Source: Nissolia schottii
Taxonomy: Eukaryota; Streptophyta; Magnoliopsida; Fabales; Fabaceae
Length of the DNA: 64,000 nucleotides
Assembly: GCA_003254905.1 (NCBI GenBank)
Contig: QANU01007800.1
Coordinates: forward strand, 537,312-601,311
Reading direction: 5' to 3'
The notes under the pieces were generated by a model. It was not told where the DNA came from. It saw only the letters and a program-made list of their open reading frames with translations, and made no database searches. This document shows, in pieces, positions 12,005 to 24,740 of this stretch. How positions within the stretch are numbered: the stretch's first letter is position 1; every line of letters begins with the position of its first letter. The translations under genes were made by a program, and so were the position numbers.

Positions 12005-13560
12005 TGTTGATGGGCCATTGCGCATAGATTTGAGCCTATGTGGCCCAAATGCGTATCCAGCCCAGGGGTGCTAATCAGCAACAGAATAGCCCAGCGGGGC
12101 TTGAAGAGCATCTATCTGTACGATAGGATTGCAGGGGAGGGTGTACCCGTGGTCCGTAGCATAGGGTGCCTCCCTCAAGCCTGTAAAGGCTGAGGACGTT
12201 GACATCTCGGACAATGAAGAGATTTCGCTATTTTGGTGAAACTCGCAGGAAGACCCTCTTTGCCTTAAGAGTGTCAACTAAGCCTAAGGAGAAAAATGGC
12301 TCTGGGAGTTGACAGGGACAAGACCTAATATGGGAAAAACAAGGATAAGAAAGGGAAGGGAAGAAAAGAAAAGAGAACACAACACACAAACTTCAAGCCA
12401 CATGAACACCTTTTGAAGCCCTCTCGTGTTCTACCTACACAAGCCATCACCTGATTGATTCTCTTCACCATTTTCACTACTTTGATTTCATTCTCTTAGC
12501 CTTATTTATTTTATGAACACCATTAATCAATCCTGGTAAACCTTGTATCAACATTTGGCGACTCTATTGGGGAGGCCAAGAGAATCACCATACCCAAATC
12601 CAACATGTCTAGGCAACAACAGTTCACCTTGGTGCACCCTATGATGATAGGAGAGGACTCTAACCATGATGAGCCAACAACCACCACACCTAAGGGAAGA
12701 ACCACATCCATAACGGAAGGTGGTAATGGACCCAACACTAGCACGCTGAGGAGGCTGGTTGAAGTCCTACACCTTGCAAAAAGCACATGATGATGATAAG
12801 GGAAATAATGGCCTCGAGCATGAGGAAGATCTCACAGGCGAGAAAGACAAAGGAAAAAGGAAAACGGCAGAAGATGAGCCCGAATAGATAGAGAAACCAA
12901 CAAGGTGAATGACGCAAGAAGAGCTAAGACGTATGCTAAGAGGAAATGAAGAGTTAGAAGACTATGTTGAAGCATAACCAAACACTATAGCTGCAATAGC
13001 TAGGAACCTTACCCTATAAGGTACGTTCCCTAACTTTTCATAAATTTCAATGGCATTGGGAGCGCTAGGGAGCACATGATGTGCTCCCTAACATTACACC
13101 TACGCTTGAAGGATATTTCCAAATCGCTCATGTGGAGAGCATTCACATGGTATGCGAAACTGAAGCTAGGCCTCATCCCCACCTAACCCAAGATGGCCAT
13201 GCAGTTCTATGTGAAGTTCTTGGAGGAGTAGACCATATTACAAATCATGGACTTAGGGAGCATAGAGCAAGAGGATGGAGAAGAATTGCTATCATTTATC
13301 TAAAGGTAAGAGGACATGGCCTTACAATGGAGGGACACTAGAATATGAAGGACGGCTCATACATACTACTCTCCCTAAGTGGGGTAGGAACCTTCATTGA
13401 GTTGGTTAGGAAGGCTTCCAACATCAGAGATAAAAAAAACAAGGACATAAGATAAGGGCCAGAGATCCCATGATATCGGGAAATCCACATGAAACAATGT
13501 AATCCATGTATTCGTGACCCATGTTTTCTCTTTTTTCTGCTTTCCTTTGACAAATTTTGC
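12005..13560 (+). mobile_element. Ogre/Tat-like Gypsy retrotransposon fragment: 5' LTR, PBS and broken gag
   Basis: A candidate 549-bp LTR runs from TGTTGAT (12005) to ATCAACA (12553), with inverted ends. It is followed at once by TTTGGCGACTCTATTGGGGA, which resembles the Arg-tRNA primer-binding site of Ogre/Tat elements. A gag-like Met (12605, MSRQQQFTLVHP) follows. About 500 nt on, the plus strand in a different frame reads RAFTWYAKLKLG, then after a stop PKMAMQFYVKFLEE and later EELLSFI, matching the conserved Gypsy gag core (TWYAKL, F..RF). Stops and frameshifts make it dead. No protease, reverse transcriptase, integrase or 3' LTR is present before the sequence changes character near 13560. 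Confidence 0.65.
12554..12574 (+). other. Primer-binding site, Arg-tRNA type
   Basis: TTTGGCGACTCTATTGGGGA directly follows the LTR 3' end (…CAACA). The TGGCGACTC…GGGGA form is the one described for Ogre/Tat elements; here two positions differ from the commonest version. Confidence 0.55.
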
Positions 13561-13564
13561 TTTT

Positions 13565-15450
13565 ATTTTCTACCCATACACTGCCGATTTGCATTCATGC
13601 AATCTTGTATATGAAGTTTTTAGGTTGTTTAGCTGTTCTCTAGGAGCTAATGATGGGCGGATATAGGTAAAATAGGTACCAATAAACCCATGAAATTTTT
13701 TTAAAGGATTGCCACCTTATTTATATTGTTCAACTTAACAAGTGACCTACTACATTTTTTAGTACTAAACAAAAACTCTGTTTAAAAACCTTTGTAAAAA
13801 TCACACACAAATTTTCAAAAAAGGATTTTGCAACAAAGCTTTTATTTTAATAAAAAAAATTAATCAATCTCTTAAATTAATTTGGTTTAAAACATAATAG
13901 CGGAAGATGCACAAACTGCTTTGTGTTTGGATTAACTCGCACAAAACAAAAACCAAAAACCCCAAAATGAACTGTTCTTTGCGAATGATTGAATATATAT
14001 CATGGTATCTAAACACACAATTGTTAACATTATAATGATAAGAACAATTCAAAACCCAAAAAACTTTTTCAAAACAAAACACAAATAAAGTGTTTGGTTT
14101 GAACGCTTAAACGATAAATAAGAGAACGGAAGAAATACTATGACACGAGAAATTTATACTAGTTTAATCCAACCACTTGATCTGCATTCAGTGCCTAAGC
14201 AAGCTTAGGGTTTTTCATTGTATAGCAAGTTTATTTAGGTGCTCTTAAACCTTTACAATCACACACAATCCTTACACTTTCACGATTATCTCCAAACTAG
14301 TGTTTGGATTACCCCAATGGTCCATCGCCCTAAGAAAATTTCTACAGTACATCCCTTAGAATTGTGAAAGGATCATACATTTCTCCTCTATAGGGTATTA
14401 ATCAAGAAGATTAAAAATACCAAGAAACTTTTCTCAAAATAGTGAAAAGCTCTTGAGTATTTTTCATAATTCACTCTCCCAAAGAGTAGATATACAAAGT
14501 AAGCTTTCTTCCAAAGAGGTGACTCTCAAAAATCTTTCTCAATAATATGAAGTAATTCAAGAACCTTTCTCTAATAAAATTACTCTCTCAAAGGGTGGAT
14601 ATAAAAAATTAAGCTTAGAAGTTTTTCTCTTCAAAGGATGATTCTCAACAACCTTTCTCAATAAAATGAAACATTTCAAGAACCTTTTTTCAATAAAATT
14701 GCTCTCTCAATAAGGTAGATGAAGAATATGAAGTCTTTGATCTCTCAATGATACCTCCACATGAACCTTGACTAGGAGAATAAGTATATATGCTGATGAT
14801 AGGATGAGAGATATGAGTTTCCCAAGTGAGTTTTTGTCCAACTAAATCCTTATTTTCATGTAGAATGAGGCTATATAGAGTCTTGGAAGGATATGACCAT
14901 TATGGGATTGAATCAATCAAAATCATGATGATTTTCACACTTCTTGATACTTATGAATCGATTCATTACATTAGTGTATCAATTCATAGTTCAAAATTTG
15001 AATTTTGAACTTCCTGATGCACATTGAATCGATTTAATAAATCATTGAATCAATGCAATGTTTCAATTTTGTAGCATCAACTTTAAATAGTCATAATTTC
15101 TTTGTTTCTCATTTGTTTTAGACAAATGACCAAATGTTGGAAAGCTATTTGAGTCAACTTTCATATGAGACCAGATTAAACTCAAAATTCCAAGTATGCA
15201 GAAATATATGTCCCAAATACCCTTAATGGGCCATGCTTTAAAATCATGTTGTATTTTTGTTTCTTCATTAAATTTGTATCTTGATTGAGCTTACTTCTAC
15301 ATTGAGCTTGGGTGTTCACTCTTGAAATGTATATTCCCTTTTTGATTGTTGACATCACAACTTGTAACATTGACTTGAAAATATGCTCCTTCTATTTATA
15401 TTGACATCACAACTTGTAACAATATTGGCTTGTAACTTCACCTAAAATTA
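13565..15450. repeat. Diverged repetitive DNA with degenerate approx. 100-bp direct repeats
   Basis: From about 14440 to 14730 the phrases CTTTCTCAATAA, AATTCAAGAACCTTT and ACTCTCTCAAAG recur three times at roughly 100-120 bp spacing. Around 14950-15050 GAATCGATTCAT-like motifs recur. The 13690-13790 stretch (ACCTTATTTATATTGTTCAACTT) resembles the left end of the TIR element at 15453, so it may be a related fragment. No coding domain is recognised. It could be an old LTR or an intergenic satellite-like repeat. Confidence 0.4.
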
Positions 15451-15452
15451 TG

Positions 15453-16224
15453 CTCCTCCTATTTATATTATGCAACTTAACAATGAGACATACTGCATTT
15501 TTGGTAATGATGGGACCTACTATTTAAACAACCATAGTTTAAATTTTTAATTCAAGTTTAAAAACACAATTAACTATAGTTTAACATTTTGTATTATATA
15601 TTTTTCATAAAAATAATATTTTTCTTCTCCATCTTTGTTTCAGAGGCCACCATAAGCCATCATCCATACCCCCCACAACGTTCCACCCCATTAAGCTGCT
15701 TCTTCTTCACCCTTCCTCAGCCTCATCCTTGGTTGCTCAAACTGTGGAAACCTTCAACAACTTGCACAACCAAACTCCTCACAACCTTGGTTGTGAAAAA
15801 CTTAACAAGAGAAAAACTATCCCTCTATCCTCAAATCGACGTCGACGATCTTGCCGAGAACCTCTTCTCGATGAATGCTATTGCCACCCGTCCACACTGC
15901 CGACGACCATTGAAGAGGTCCTCATCATACTTCCCGACGCCATCCTCCACCTCATCGGCAATGAGTACATCGCTGAGCTCGCCTAAGGCAGAGGCTGAGG
16001 GAAAGTGAAGGAAGAAGAAGCTTAACAAGGTGGAAAGGTGTGGGGGTATGATGGCTTACGGTGGCCTCTATATCAAGGAGGGAGAAGAAAAGTTTTTTCT
16101 TTTACTAATAAAAATAATAATTCAAAATGTTAACTATAGTTAATTGTGTTTTGTAAAATTGAGTTAAAAATTTAAGGTGAGTCGTGTGTCTCATTGCTTA
16201 GTGACAAAATCTAAATGGAAGGAG
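15453..16224. mobile_element. 772-bp TIR transposon (mariner/Stowaway-like ends) carrying a host-gene fragment
   Basis: Left end CTCCTCCTATTTATATTATG and right end (reverse complement) CTCCTTCCATTTAGATTTTG form imperfect terminal inverted repeats. They extend inward over about 150 bp, including an almost exact ACACAATTAACTATAGTT pair. The right end is followed by TA; the left is preceded by TG, consistent with a TA target duplication that has mutated. The interior (about 15640-16080) is GC-richer and coding-like and holds an ERD7-type gene fragment. There is no transposase. The CTCC(T/C)TCC end is typical of Stowaway/mariner ends, but assignment is tentative. Confidence 0.6.
15700..15990 (+). 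pseudogene. Captured fragment of an ERD7/senescence-associated (spartin-like) protein gene
   Basis: In one frame the plus strand reads LSLYPQIDVDDLAENLF (about 15810-15870), the N-terminal LYPE(V/I)D..DLAENLFP motif of plant ERD7/senescence-dehydration-associated proteins. After a frameshift another frame reads TTIEEVLIILPDAILHLIG and IAELA (15909-15986), matching the family's next block (EE.LL.IPG.IL.LI...S.ELA). The host family is associated with membrane lipids, drought and senescence. Only about 90 residues of the N-terminal part are present, in two frames, with a stop after ELA. It is a truncated copy carried inside the TIR element and not a functional gene. No intact parent gene is in the window. 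Confidence 0.6.
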
Positions 16225-16744
16225 TATATGTCTAAGTGACATCACCGATCACGTAAGAATTTTTCGTAGCCCCACCCCTTAATTCTATCTAAACATAGTT
16301 TCTGGAAAAATTTAAACCTAGGCGATGAGAATAGCTAAAATCTCATAACTACTTCACCTAATTATTTTTCTACCTACCCTTTCAAATGACATTTGACAAT
16401 ATTATATTTTCTTATTGAATTGTTTCCTAAAATTATCAAGTGTTTATAAGATTTTTAAGAAAATAATTTGGTTAAATAATTAGGAGACCGTAGTATTTCT
16501 CTACCAAAACCTTTATATTTGATGCTAATGTAGGCTCGGGTTCATAAATCATACACACAACCATATATCAATCATTTAAAACTCTTATAATTATAAATGT
16601 ATAAACATTACCAAAATCATTAGTTATTACCAACTATTACCTATATTAGCATTACTGTATCTTTTACGGTGGTTTCTCAAATATCCCATAAATAAATATC
16701 TTATACTACTTAATTTATCCTTTTTAATCATTTTTACAACTAAA

Positions 16745-16990
16745 TTTATAAAATTTTATTATCATTTCATGATTTAATATGATATATTAAAGGATTATAT
16801 GATCTAATGTGATAAATTAATATTTTTAATACAATTTTTGTAGAGAAGTGAATTGTAAGCTCAAATAATCTGCAAATTTTTAAACATGTTATAAATTGAC
16901 TCTTTTAACAATTTGATTAATGAGAAATTTATTATGATTATATAAAACACAAAATGATAATAAAATTTAATAAATGTAATTTTAAAATTA
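16745..16990. repeat. Dispersed AT-rich repeat, copy 1 (partner at 38520-38762)
   Basis: Shares an extended match with 38520-38762: TTTCATGATTTAATATGAT, then ATGTGATAAATTAATATTTTT, then a GTAGAGA(A/G)GTG block and TTATAA(A/G)TTGACT(C/T)TTTT, in the same order and spacing. It has no open frame and its identity is unknown. The remainder of 16225-17540 between the TIR element and the WNK 5' region is AT-rich and shows nothing else I can support. Confidence 0.6.
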
Positions 16991-17559
16991 TTAAAAATAA
17001 ATAAATTAAATAATATGAAATATTTATTTCTAAAATATTTAACCAACCACATTTTTTATTTGTTGGACCGAATTGGAGATTTTCTCTCTCTCTTTTATCT
17101 TTTCGGTTCAATAATTACACTCCAGTTTAGAGTCCCCGTACGTGGTACGGGCCCGCTTTGCTGTTATACTTTAACGTCCAGTTTTACTTAATAGGCCAGC
17201 TCTGTCTGCGTTGTGAGTAATATGTGACTCCAATAATCCTGTGCATTCGGTTGTAGAGAAGAGAGAGACCCCTTTCTCTCTCTGTCTATTATTATTTGTC
17301 ATGTTCCGTTTGTTTCCCCTCTAAAATGTATGTGCCGCGCACACAGTTTCTCTCCCCCCGCCCCCCTTTCCTGATTGCTATTAACTTCCCCCGACCCTTT
17401 CTCTCTCGTGAATTATTTCACCAATTTTTCTTTTCATATATATATATATATAAAAAATAACATCCTTAAATGTATAATATTGTAAAAGAAAATCTCCAAG
17501 GAAGGTTGCAGGAAAAAAATAATAAATGTTTTTGAGAAAATAAATACTGTTCTCACCCG

Positions 17560-17595
17560 TCTCTTCCTCCCTCTCTCTCTCTCTCTCTCTCGGTC
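17560..17595 (-). repeat. (CT)n tract upstream of WNK
   Basis: CTCCCTCTCTCTCTCTCTCT lies about 120-150 nt before the WNK start codon, probably in the promoter or 5' UTR. Pyrimidine (GA/CT) tracts near plant transcription starts are common and can be GAGA-factor (BPC) sites. A (TA)n run lies at 17437-17453. Confidence 0.6.
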
Positions 17596-17707
17596 TCGTT
17601 GTGTGTGTCTTAACAAAAGAGGAAGGGGCACTATGAGAAAAATCTAATCATTAGAAGGAGAAGTAGAAGAAAAGAGAGAGCAATAGAGTGAAGCAAAAAA
17701 TCGGAGA

Positions 17708-20700
17708 ATGAATGGTGTAACACACCTTGAAGAACCAGATGATTCTTTTGAGTTTGTTGAAGTTGATCCAACTGGAAGATATGGAAGAGTATATATATAC
17801 CCTTCTCTTTCTATATTCCTCATCCTTTTTCTCTCCCTCTTGTGGCTCAGTGTGTTGATGTTTTCATTGTTTGTTGTTTGCAGTACAATGAAATCCTCGG
17901 CAAAGGAGCTTCGAAGACAGTGTATGATTACCAAAACACTCATCTTGTTCCTTGTGCTTTCTATAATTTGAAGTCTTTTTTTTTTGTTTTTTGGTTTGGA
18001 TCTTCCGCCTGTTTGTTTTAATGCCCCAGTGCTGATTTCCTCATAATTTGAGCTCCTCTTTTGTTTTTCCTTTGTATTTGTGGAAATTAGTATCTGATAG
18101 ATTTGTTTTTTTTTTTTTTTTTTGGGTTCATCTTTTTTTGGTGGGGTCTTGAAATTTTGATGCAGATATAGAGCATTTGACGAGTATCAAGGGATTGAAG
18201 TTGCTTGGAACCAGGTCAAGCTGTATGATTTCCTTCAAAGCCCTGAAGATCTTGAGAGGCTGTACTGCGAAATCCATCTCCTGAAAACGCTGAAGCACAG
18301 GAACATCATGAAGTTTTACACCTCTTGGGTGGACACTGCAAATAGGAACATCAACTTCGTCACTGAATTGTTCACTTCTGGTACTCTTAGACAGTAAGTT
18401 CTTTTTGGATTTCCCAACTACTTCTCATTCTTCTGCATCCTGTGTTCGTTATGCCCCTTTTTGTGCATTTTGGATCTTATGTTATTTATTTTCCTTTCAC
18501 TTACTTGTTTTGGTTGTTTTCGAATAGGTATAGGCTAAAGCACAAGAGAGTTCACATCAGAGCAGTGAAGCATTGGTGCAGACAGATCCTGAAGGGACTT
18601 CTCTATCTTCATAGCCATGACCCACTAGTGATCCATAGAGATCTCAAGTGTGATAACATTTTCATCAATGGAAATCAAGGGGATGTGAAGATTGGAGATC
18701 TTGGCCTCGCGGCAATTCTCCGGAAATCTCATGCTGCTCATTGTGTAGGTATGTTTATTTTCATTTTTCGTAAGATGATGGCAAGAAAAAGATGCGGCAG
18801 GCTCAAACACCAATGGCAATTAGTTCACTTAGTTGATGCCTTGTTTTGAAAATGATTCTTTGATAACATAAGAGATTGAGAAATTTCCTGCAAGGTTAAT
18901 GCTTTTTAATGGGATAAGTATCGGTGATTCTAGTTAGAATGTCATTCAGTTCTGTCTTCACAGGAACGCCTGAGTTCATGGCCCCTGAAGTTTATGAAGA
19001 GGCATACAATGAATTAGTTGACATATATTCCTTTGGTATGTGCATATTAGAGATGGTCACGTTTGAATATCCCTATAGTGAATGCTCTCATCCGGCGCAA
19101 ATCTACAAGAAAGTCATTTCTGTAAGATTGCTATCTTTCTCTTTCTCTTTTTGTGATGTTTTTTCTTTCTTCTTGTAGTGGCGAGATTTCATTTGCATTT
19201 TATATCTCCAGGGGAAAAAGCCAGATGCTTTGTACAAAGTGAAGGATCCAGAAGTGCGGCAATTTGTTGAGAAGTGCTTGGCAACGGTGTCTTTAAGGCT
19301 ATCAGCAAGGGAGCTTCTAGATGATCCATTTCTTCAAGTTGATGATTATGATTATGATTTGATACCCGTAGACAGTGGGGAGTTGGATGACTTGGGTCCT
19401 CTCATCAGGCAGCCGTTCTTTGATCTTCATCGAAGCTATAGTAACATAAGTAACGAATACTCGAATGGTTTTGGGTATGAAGGAGACTGGAGTTCTCATC
19501 CGGCTGAGATTGAACATAATGGAATTGAACTTTTTGGGTACCATGATGACGAAGAACCCTCTGAAGATGTTGGCATAAGCATCAAAGGCAAGAGGAAAGA
19601 TGATGGCAGTATCTTTTTGAGACTAAGAATTGCAGATAAAGAAGGTTTGGCAGGCCACATGTTTTTATTTTATGATGTGTGTGGTTTCTATATTTCATTA
19701 TGGAATTTAAGCTTAACCATCTGACTTCAATGTATATCACAGGTCGTATTCGAAATATTTATTTCCCGTTCGACGTTGAGACGGACACAGCAATAAGTGT
19801 GGCAACTGAAATGGTTGCAGAACTTGACATTACCGATCAGGATGTTACTGGAATAGCAGATATGATAGATGGGGAAATTGCTTCCTTGGTACCTGAATGG
19901 AGGCCCGGACCAGGAATCGATGAAACTCCCCGATTCTCAAATCAAGGTTTCTGTCACAGCTGTGTGTCTAATCATACTTCCAGCGGCTCTCTTCTGGACT
20001 TTATTTCACATAATCCGGGTAGCAAAAACCTGCAACTACTTGATTGCTGTAGGCATGGATGCGCTTCGATGCATGGGCGGTTCGAGGAGATCACCTTCCA
20101 GTCCGAGGAGTATGACAATCACGTCGGAGAGGATGTACGTACCGTATCAAGCCAGCCACACTGCTTGCAGTATCCAGAGTTATGGAATCGGCATGAAAGT
20201 CGCGAATTGAGCCCGGTGGAGTCTGATCAAAGCCATTCCGATGAACAATGTGAACAATTAGATAAATCAGTATCCGCTGAAGATAAAGGTCATGATGCTC
20301 GGGGAAACAAGTTTGCCCCCAATGCAGGAAGTAGTTCTCTGCGAAATTTATCAGGAACCCATGATTTCTCGACCATCCGTTCCTTATATTGTGACCTTGA
20401 GGATGACTATGAGAAAGAGATCCAAAAGGAACTTAGATGGCTCAAAGCAAAACACCAAATGGAGTTAAGGGAACTCAAGGATCAACAATTTGGGCTAACA
20501 GCTAAATCTTCAAATGGTGATAACAAAGAGCACAAGACAGAATATGGCCTTGTGCCAGAGTCACTGACAGAAACATTAAAAGGAGGCAACGATGGGATTC
20601 AATTGAAACACTTTGCTTGCAACAACAACAGGAATTGTATCCATCATCCTCATGTCAATAACAGCATCCCCGATTTGGACACCCAAAGGGGCCAAAATTG

Positions 20701-20821
20701 CGAGGCGATGGAGTCCGCTACAGAAAGTATGGTTAGTGCAAAGAGTTCCTACTCAGGCTCCTTGCTTCCTCACTCTCTCCACAGGAGAGTTTCCCTCCCA
20801 GTTGATGCTGTTGATTTGTAA
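17708..20821 (+). CDS. WNK: WNK (with-no-lysine) serine/threonine protein kinase, Arabidopsis WNK1-like
   Basis: Seven exons join in frame: 17708-17788, 17884-17921, 18166-18393, 18528-18748, 18964-19121, 19212-19644 and 19743-20821 (2238 nt, 745 aa). The kinase domain starts with [19 protein letters not shown]. The catalytic Lys sits in the Gly-rich loop (ASKTV), and the usual subdomain II Lys is replaced in [10 protein letters not shown], the defining WNK trait. [28 protein letters not shown] and [20 protein letters not shown] follow. After the kinase come an autoinhibitory/PF2-like region ([32 protein letters not shown]) and a long variable tail. The tail has a coiled coil near residues 600-625 ([20 protein letters not shown]). 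Plant WNKs act in circadian, flowering and osmotic signalling; the substrate is not inferable here. The start is the second ATG of the 5' cluster, giving the conserved acidic leader. No disruption is seen. Confidence 0.95.
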
Positions 20822-22571
20822 TATTCTGTGGCACTCATTGGATTCTTTTGTAGAGTATATAATATAAATCCCCCACATAGAGGCTATTTTGATTTATTCA
20901 TCCCCATCAACCTTTTTTCTTTTCTAGGGATTTCAGTTAATCCACAAAGAAACAAGTAACTACTAGTACTAGCAAGATTTTTTTTTTTACTCCCTTATTA
21001 AAAGCATCAACATACACTGAACTATTATTTTTTCCAGAAAATTCAGATTTTGGTGAAGGATGGCAGTTGTGAATTTGATAATTGAGCCATGTAACATACC
21101 AAGTGTAATGGTTGGTAGAGTCTAATGTAAATAAAAAGTAGGGTTAGTGTCGTATTTGGTCATTAGACTTTACATTTGTGCCTTACTTAGTCTTTCAATT
21201 TAAAAAAGTAATCACTTGTTAATCCTTACCTCATGTCCAGAGAAAATAGTTAGATTGTTTAGGGACTAACATGTCATTTTTTAAGTTGAGGGGACAACAA
21301 TGTAAAGTTTAGGGACCAAAGACTATTAACACTAAAAAGTATTTAAATTATCGAGAATGACACCATAGCCCGTGAAATTGATTGTTTTTGCTTGTTTTTC
21401 TGTCGTCTTTATAGTCTTAAGTTTGAACATTCGTGAATACAAAAATTAGTTTTGAGAAAATTTTATTCTTATAAGGGTTGTTGGACTAGAGGGTGAGTAA
21501 AGGCATAAGAGGTTGTTGTCTTGTGACTTCAAATTTTGAAGACAATTTCTTGGATTATGGGATAAGGTTGCGTATATTTATTCTCGTGTATTGTTGTAAC
21601 GTCATTTATAGTGGGTTGATGAACTCAATTTAAATGAATTTTGTTGGTTTAGTTTGGTTAGCATTACCCATAGGATTGAGGGATGTTAAAAATATCCACA
21701 AACTCAAATACTTACGGATATTACACGTAATAGATACGAATATGCCCACAATTTTTGTACCCACATATATGGGTATTCATACTTGTTTATTAACAGGTAT
21801 GGATATGAGGATCGCGGTATTCAACCAATGGATACTCGCTAATTACCCATTAATATATAAAATTATGTATACAAATATAATTTGCCTATATAAATATAAA
21901 AGCTAAAAACTTTAATTCATTTGTATCAGCAACATAATTGGATTTTTATTATGTATTTTGTTAATTTAAATTGCAATTTGTTAGTAGTAGTATTGTAATA
22001 TAATATTTTTATTAATGGTTTGTTATAAATTATTTATTTTTTTGAATTTTTAGCAAACTTCGTGGATACTCACAAATATACATGGGGATTCAAATCCCTA
22101 CGGGTATGGGTAAGGGATACTCATGATGAGTATGAGTACAAGTATGGATAACAAAATATTAAACTGATATGGGTAATAGAAGACATGTACTTGTACCCAC
22201 GAATGCTCATTGTCATTCCTAGTAGAATTCGATGGGTTTAACATCCTAACTCATGGCATCTGTAATAAGTGCAGTCTCTTATATCAAATGCGATTTTGAG
22301 AAATTATAAAGAAATAAAGTTACACCCTCGTGGTCTAATAGTAATCACTTGCTCTAACAAATGGTATAAGAATAAGGTCATCGTTCACATCCCCCAACAG
22401 TAATAGGTGCAACTCCTTATGCCATATGTAGTTCACAAATTGATATACATTGAATTTCATATATTGGGGGTTAAAAAAAATGAAACTAAGATAATTGAGG
22501 GGGGCAACTAGGTCAAACATACCCTTAAACCATAGGTGTCTAGGGTCCAAGTAATGCGCGTGGATATATTA
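20822..22571. repeat. Intergenic DNA 3' of WNK with a degenerate GGTA/TACCC-rich repeat (about 21640-22225)
   Basis: From about 21690 to 22220 the sequence repeatedly uses GGGTAT, GGATAC and TACCCA words on both strands (CCCACATATATGGGTATTC at the left, TGGGTAAGGGATACTCATG and TTGTACCCACGAATG at the right). This is the composition of the common hAT-type MITEs whose ends read GG…GGGTACCC. The ends are too decayed for me to set boundaries or a duplication. No gene is seen in 20822-22571. Confidence 0.4.
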
Positions 22572-22884
22572 GGTTGCGTTTGTTTGCTGAGAAAACACTG
22601 AAATATAAAGATAGAAAGACACAAATTTTTGTTTAGTTGTGACAATTACAAAAACTTGTGTTTTAGGATTAAAAAAACTAGTGTATTTTCTCTATTTCTA
22701 TTTTGCTGAGACACAGAGATATAATCTTTTAGATTAGCATAATGTTTTTTTCTACTAAATTAATACAAAAAGGGTATTTTAACTCATTTGGAGTGTATTT
22801 TCTGTCTTGTCTCTATTAAACCAAATAAGATACAAAAATGACGTGTCTTGTATTTTTATCCTGTCTCAACAATTAAACGCAATC
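22572..22884. mobile_element. 313-bp Tourist/PIF-Harbinger-like MITE with TTA target duplication
   Basis: Left end GGTTGCGTTTGTTTGCTGAG; right end read in reverse GATTGCGTTTAATTGTTGAG, about 16 of 20 matching. Both ends are flanked by TTA (22569-22571 and 22885-22887), the 3-bp duplication of PIF/Harbinger elements. The interior is non-coding, with AAAGACACAAATTTTTG and other arms also inverted. Confidence 0.65.
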
Positions 22885-22887
22885 TTA

Positions 22888-24740
22888 TATTCAACCATTG
22901 GTTACGTCAACTCATTGCCTTCAAGATTATACCAAAGGGAAAAAAAACATAATCAAAATTCAAATGCTTATGTACAAGCCCTCCCGTGTAGCTGTCTATG
23001 ACCAAAACAGCTAAATAGGTTGTTGTTACATTGGTGCATTGGCTACATCACGATCATCATTCATGTGATCATGTCAAAATTAGTAGCTAAAGAGAGTGGA
23101 ACCCATCGATTACAATTTATAAAAATAATATATGCATGAGCGTGATAATTGATAAGGGATGGGTCACAAGGTACGTTGACAAGGCAATGAATTATTGTAT
23201 CCTTATGGACAAAAAATAACCATGAATTATTTGGTATGTCAGTTATGAATGGGCGTTGGCGAATGGGATGGTTTGCTGAACTTTCGCTGTGCTTCACGCA
23301 CTCCGGTTGGAGAGATTTTGACATAAACACAAGTATAATATATTATTTTGAGGTATATTTATGATAAAAATAAATTTCATTCACTTTATTCAATATGAGT
23401 TCTGCTATACGTACACCAAAAATTATACACTATACATACACCTCTTATTTATATACATAAAGTTTGTGTTTTAATTCATATAATGTTTGTATACTTAATT
23501 AAATATAGTTGAGAGTATCATTTACAAGTTGGTAATGTTTGTGCACTAGTGAGAATAAAATTTGTGTATTATTAATAGTGTATGTATGGGTGTATGAAAT
23601 TGGATGTACATGTAACATTTTTGATTCAATATACACTAAGTCATTTGTTCTATCAATTATAAGCATGTTTAAATATGACATGGTAAATTTATTTCTATTA
23701 TAAAAAATTGCTTTTTCTCCTCAATCATGGATGATGGGATTGTTTTCCAAAAGGCAATCAACCAATTGGACAAAAACGATAGCCAGAAAAGGTGTAAATC
23801 GCGCTGCTCATGGCCCACTTAAAAGAATCGTATTCCATGTTTCTGCTAAGTAAGCTAGTTGCTCATTAATACTAATATTTATTAAGGATCGGTCCACTTG
23901 GTGATCTCATTCTCTGGCCAACTCTCTTTGATGGATATCTCAGAACCCTTTTTTTCTCCTAAAGGATCTGATTTTTCGTGCTCATGGAAAGTCACAATAA
24001 TCAATTCCGTAAAAAAGATGTCGTATTAGTCAATGGAGTAATTTGAATTCTAAAGAAACAGCAAGTTAAGAAATCATGTAATTTTCTAATGAATATAACT
24101 AAGGTTATTTTTCATAGATAATATCATGAAGTGATACAGCTCTCAAGAGGCTTAGCTCTCAATAGTGGAGCTAATTCTCAATAACTTTGTTTAATAAATG
24201 AAAGTGAGAATTTTAATTTACATTTTATGGTAAATAAAGGTTTTTTTTTAAGTAGGAGAACAACAAAAGATCAGACGTGCCACATTGAAAAGGCCTCAAA
24301 GGCACCCAAGGTTAGCCCCTTCCGCAAAGCTTTCAAGGCCGAGAAGAGAACCAATAGCAAGGCTTCACCGAAGCAAATAACACACAGCCAAACTAGAGTT
24401 AGACAGAAACAGATGCACTGCAACTGAAATCAAGAGTCAAAGTAGCAAGAAAACAAAACAACAACAGTAAGGATGACAATGGGGTTATTCATGCCAACCT
24501 CTCACTTGTTCCAAGTTTGTGATAAAAATATCTAGAGAAAATGGGAGTTTCTCACACCACGCGTTAGAGCAGTATCGCAACTTGTGTATAATATTCTAAA
24601 ATTTAAGGTCTCAATCTAGCTTAATGTCCTTGTACATCATTTGATTTTTAATCCACCAGACTAAAACCAGCAAACAAGAGAGATCCACAATTTCCTATCA
24701 AAAACACAATGGGGGAGCGTTAATTATGGAAACCCTTTAT
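22888..24740. other. Intergenic DNA without identifiable gene
   Basis: AT-rich, with short open frames only. A 24240-24430 frame (Lys/Ser/Thr-rich) is not recognised and has no conserved motif. No clear inverted or direct terminal repeats were found. Confidence 0.45.
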
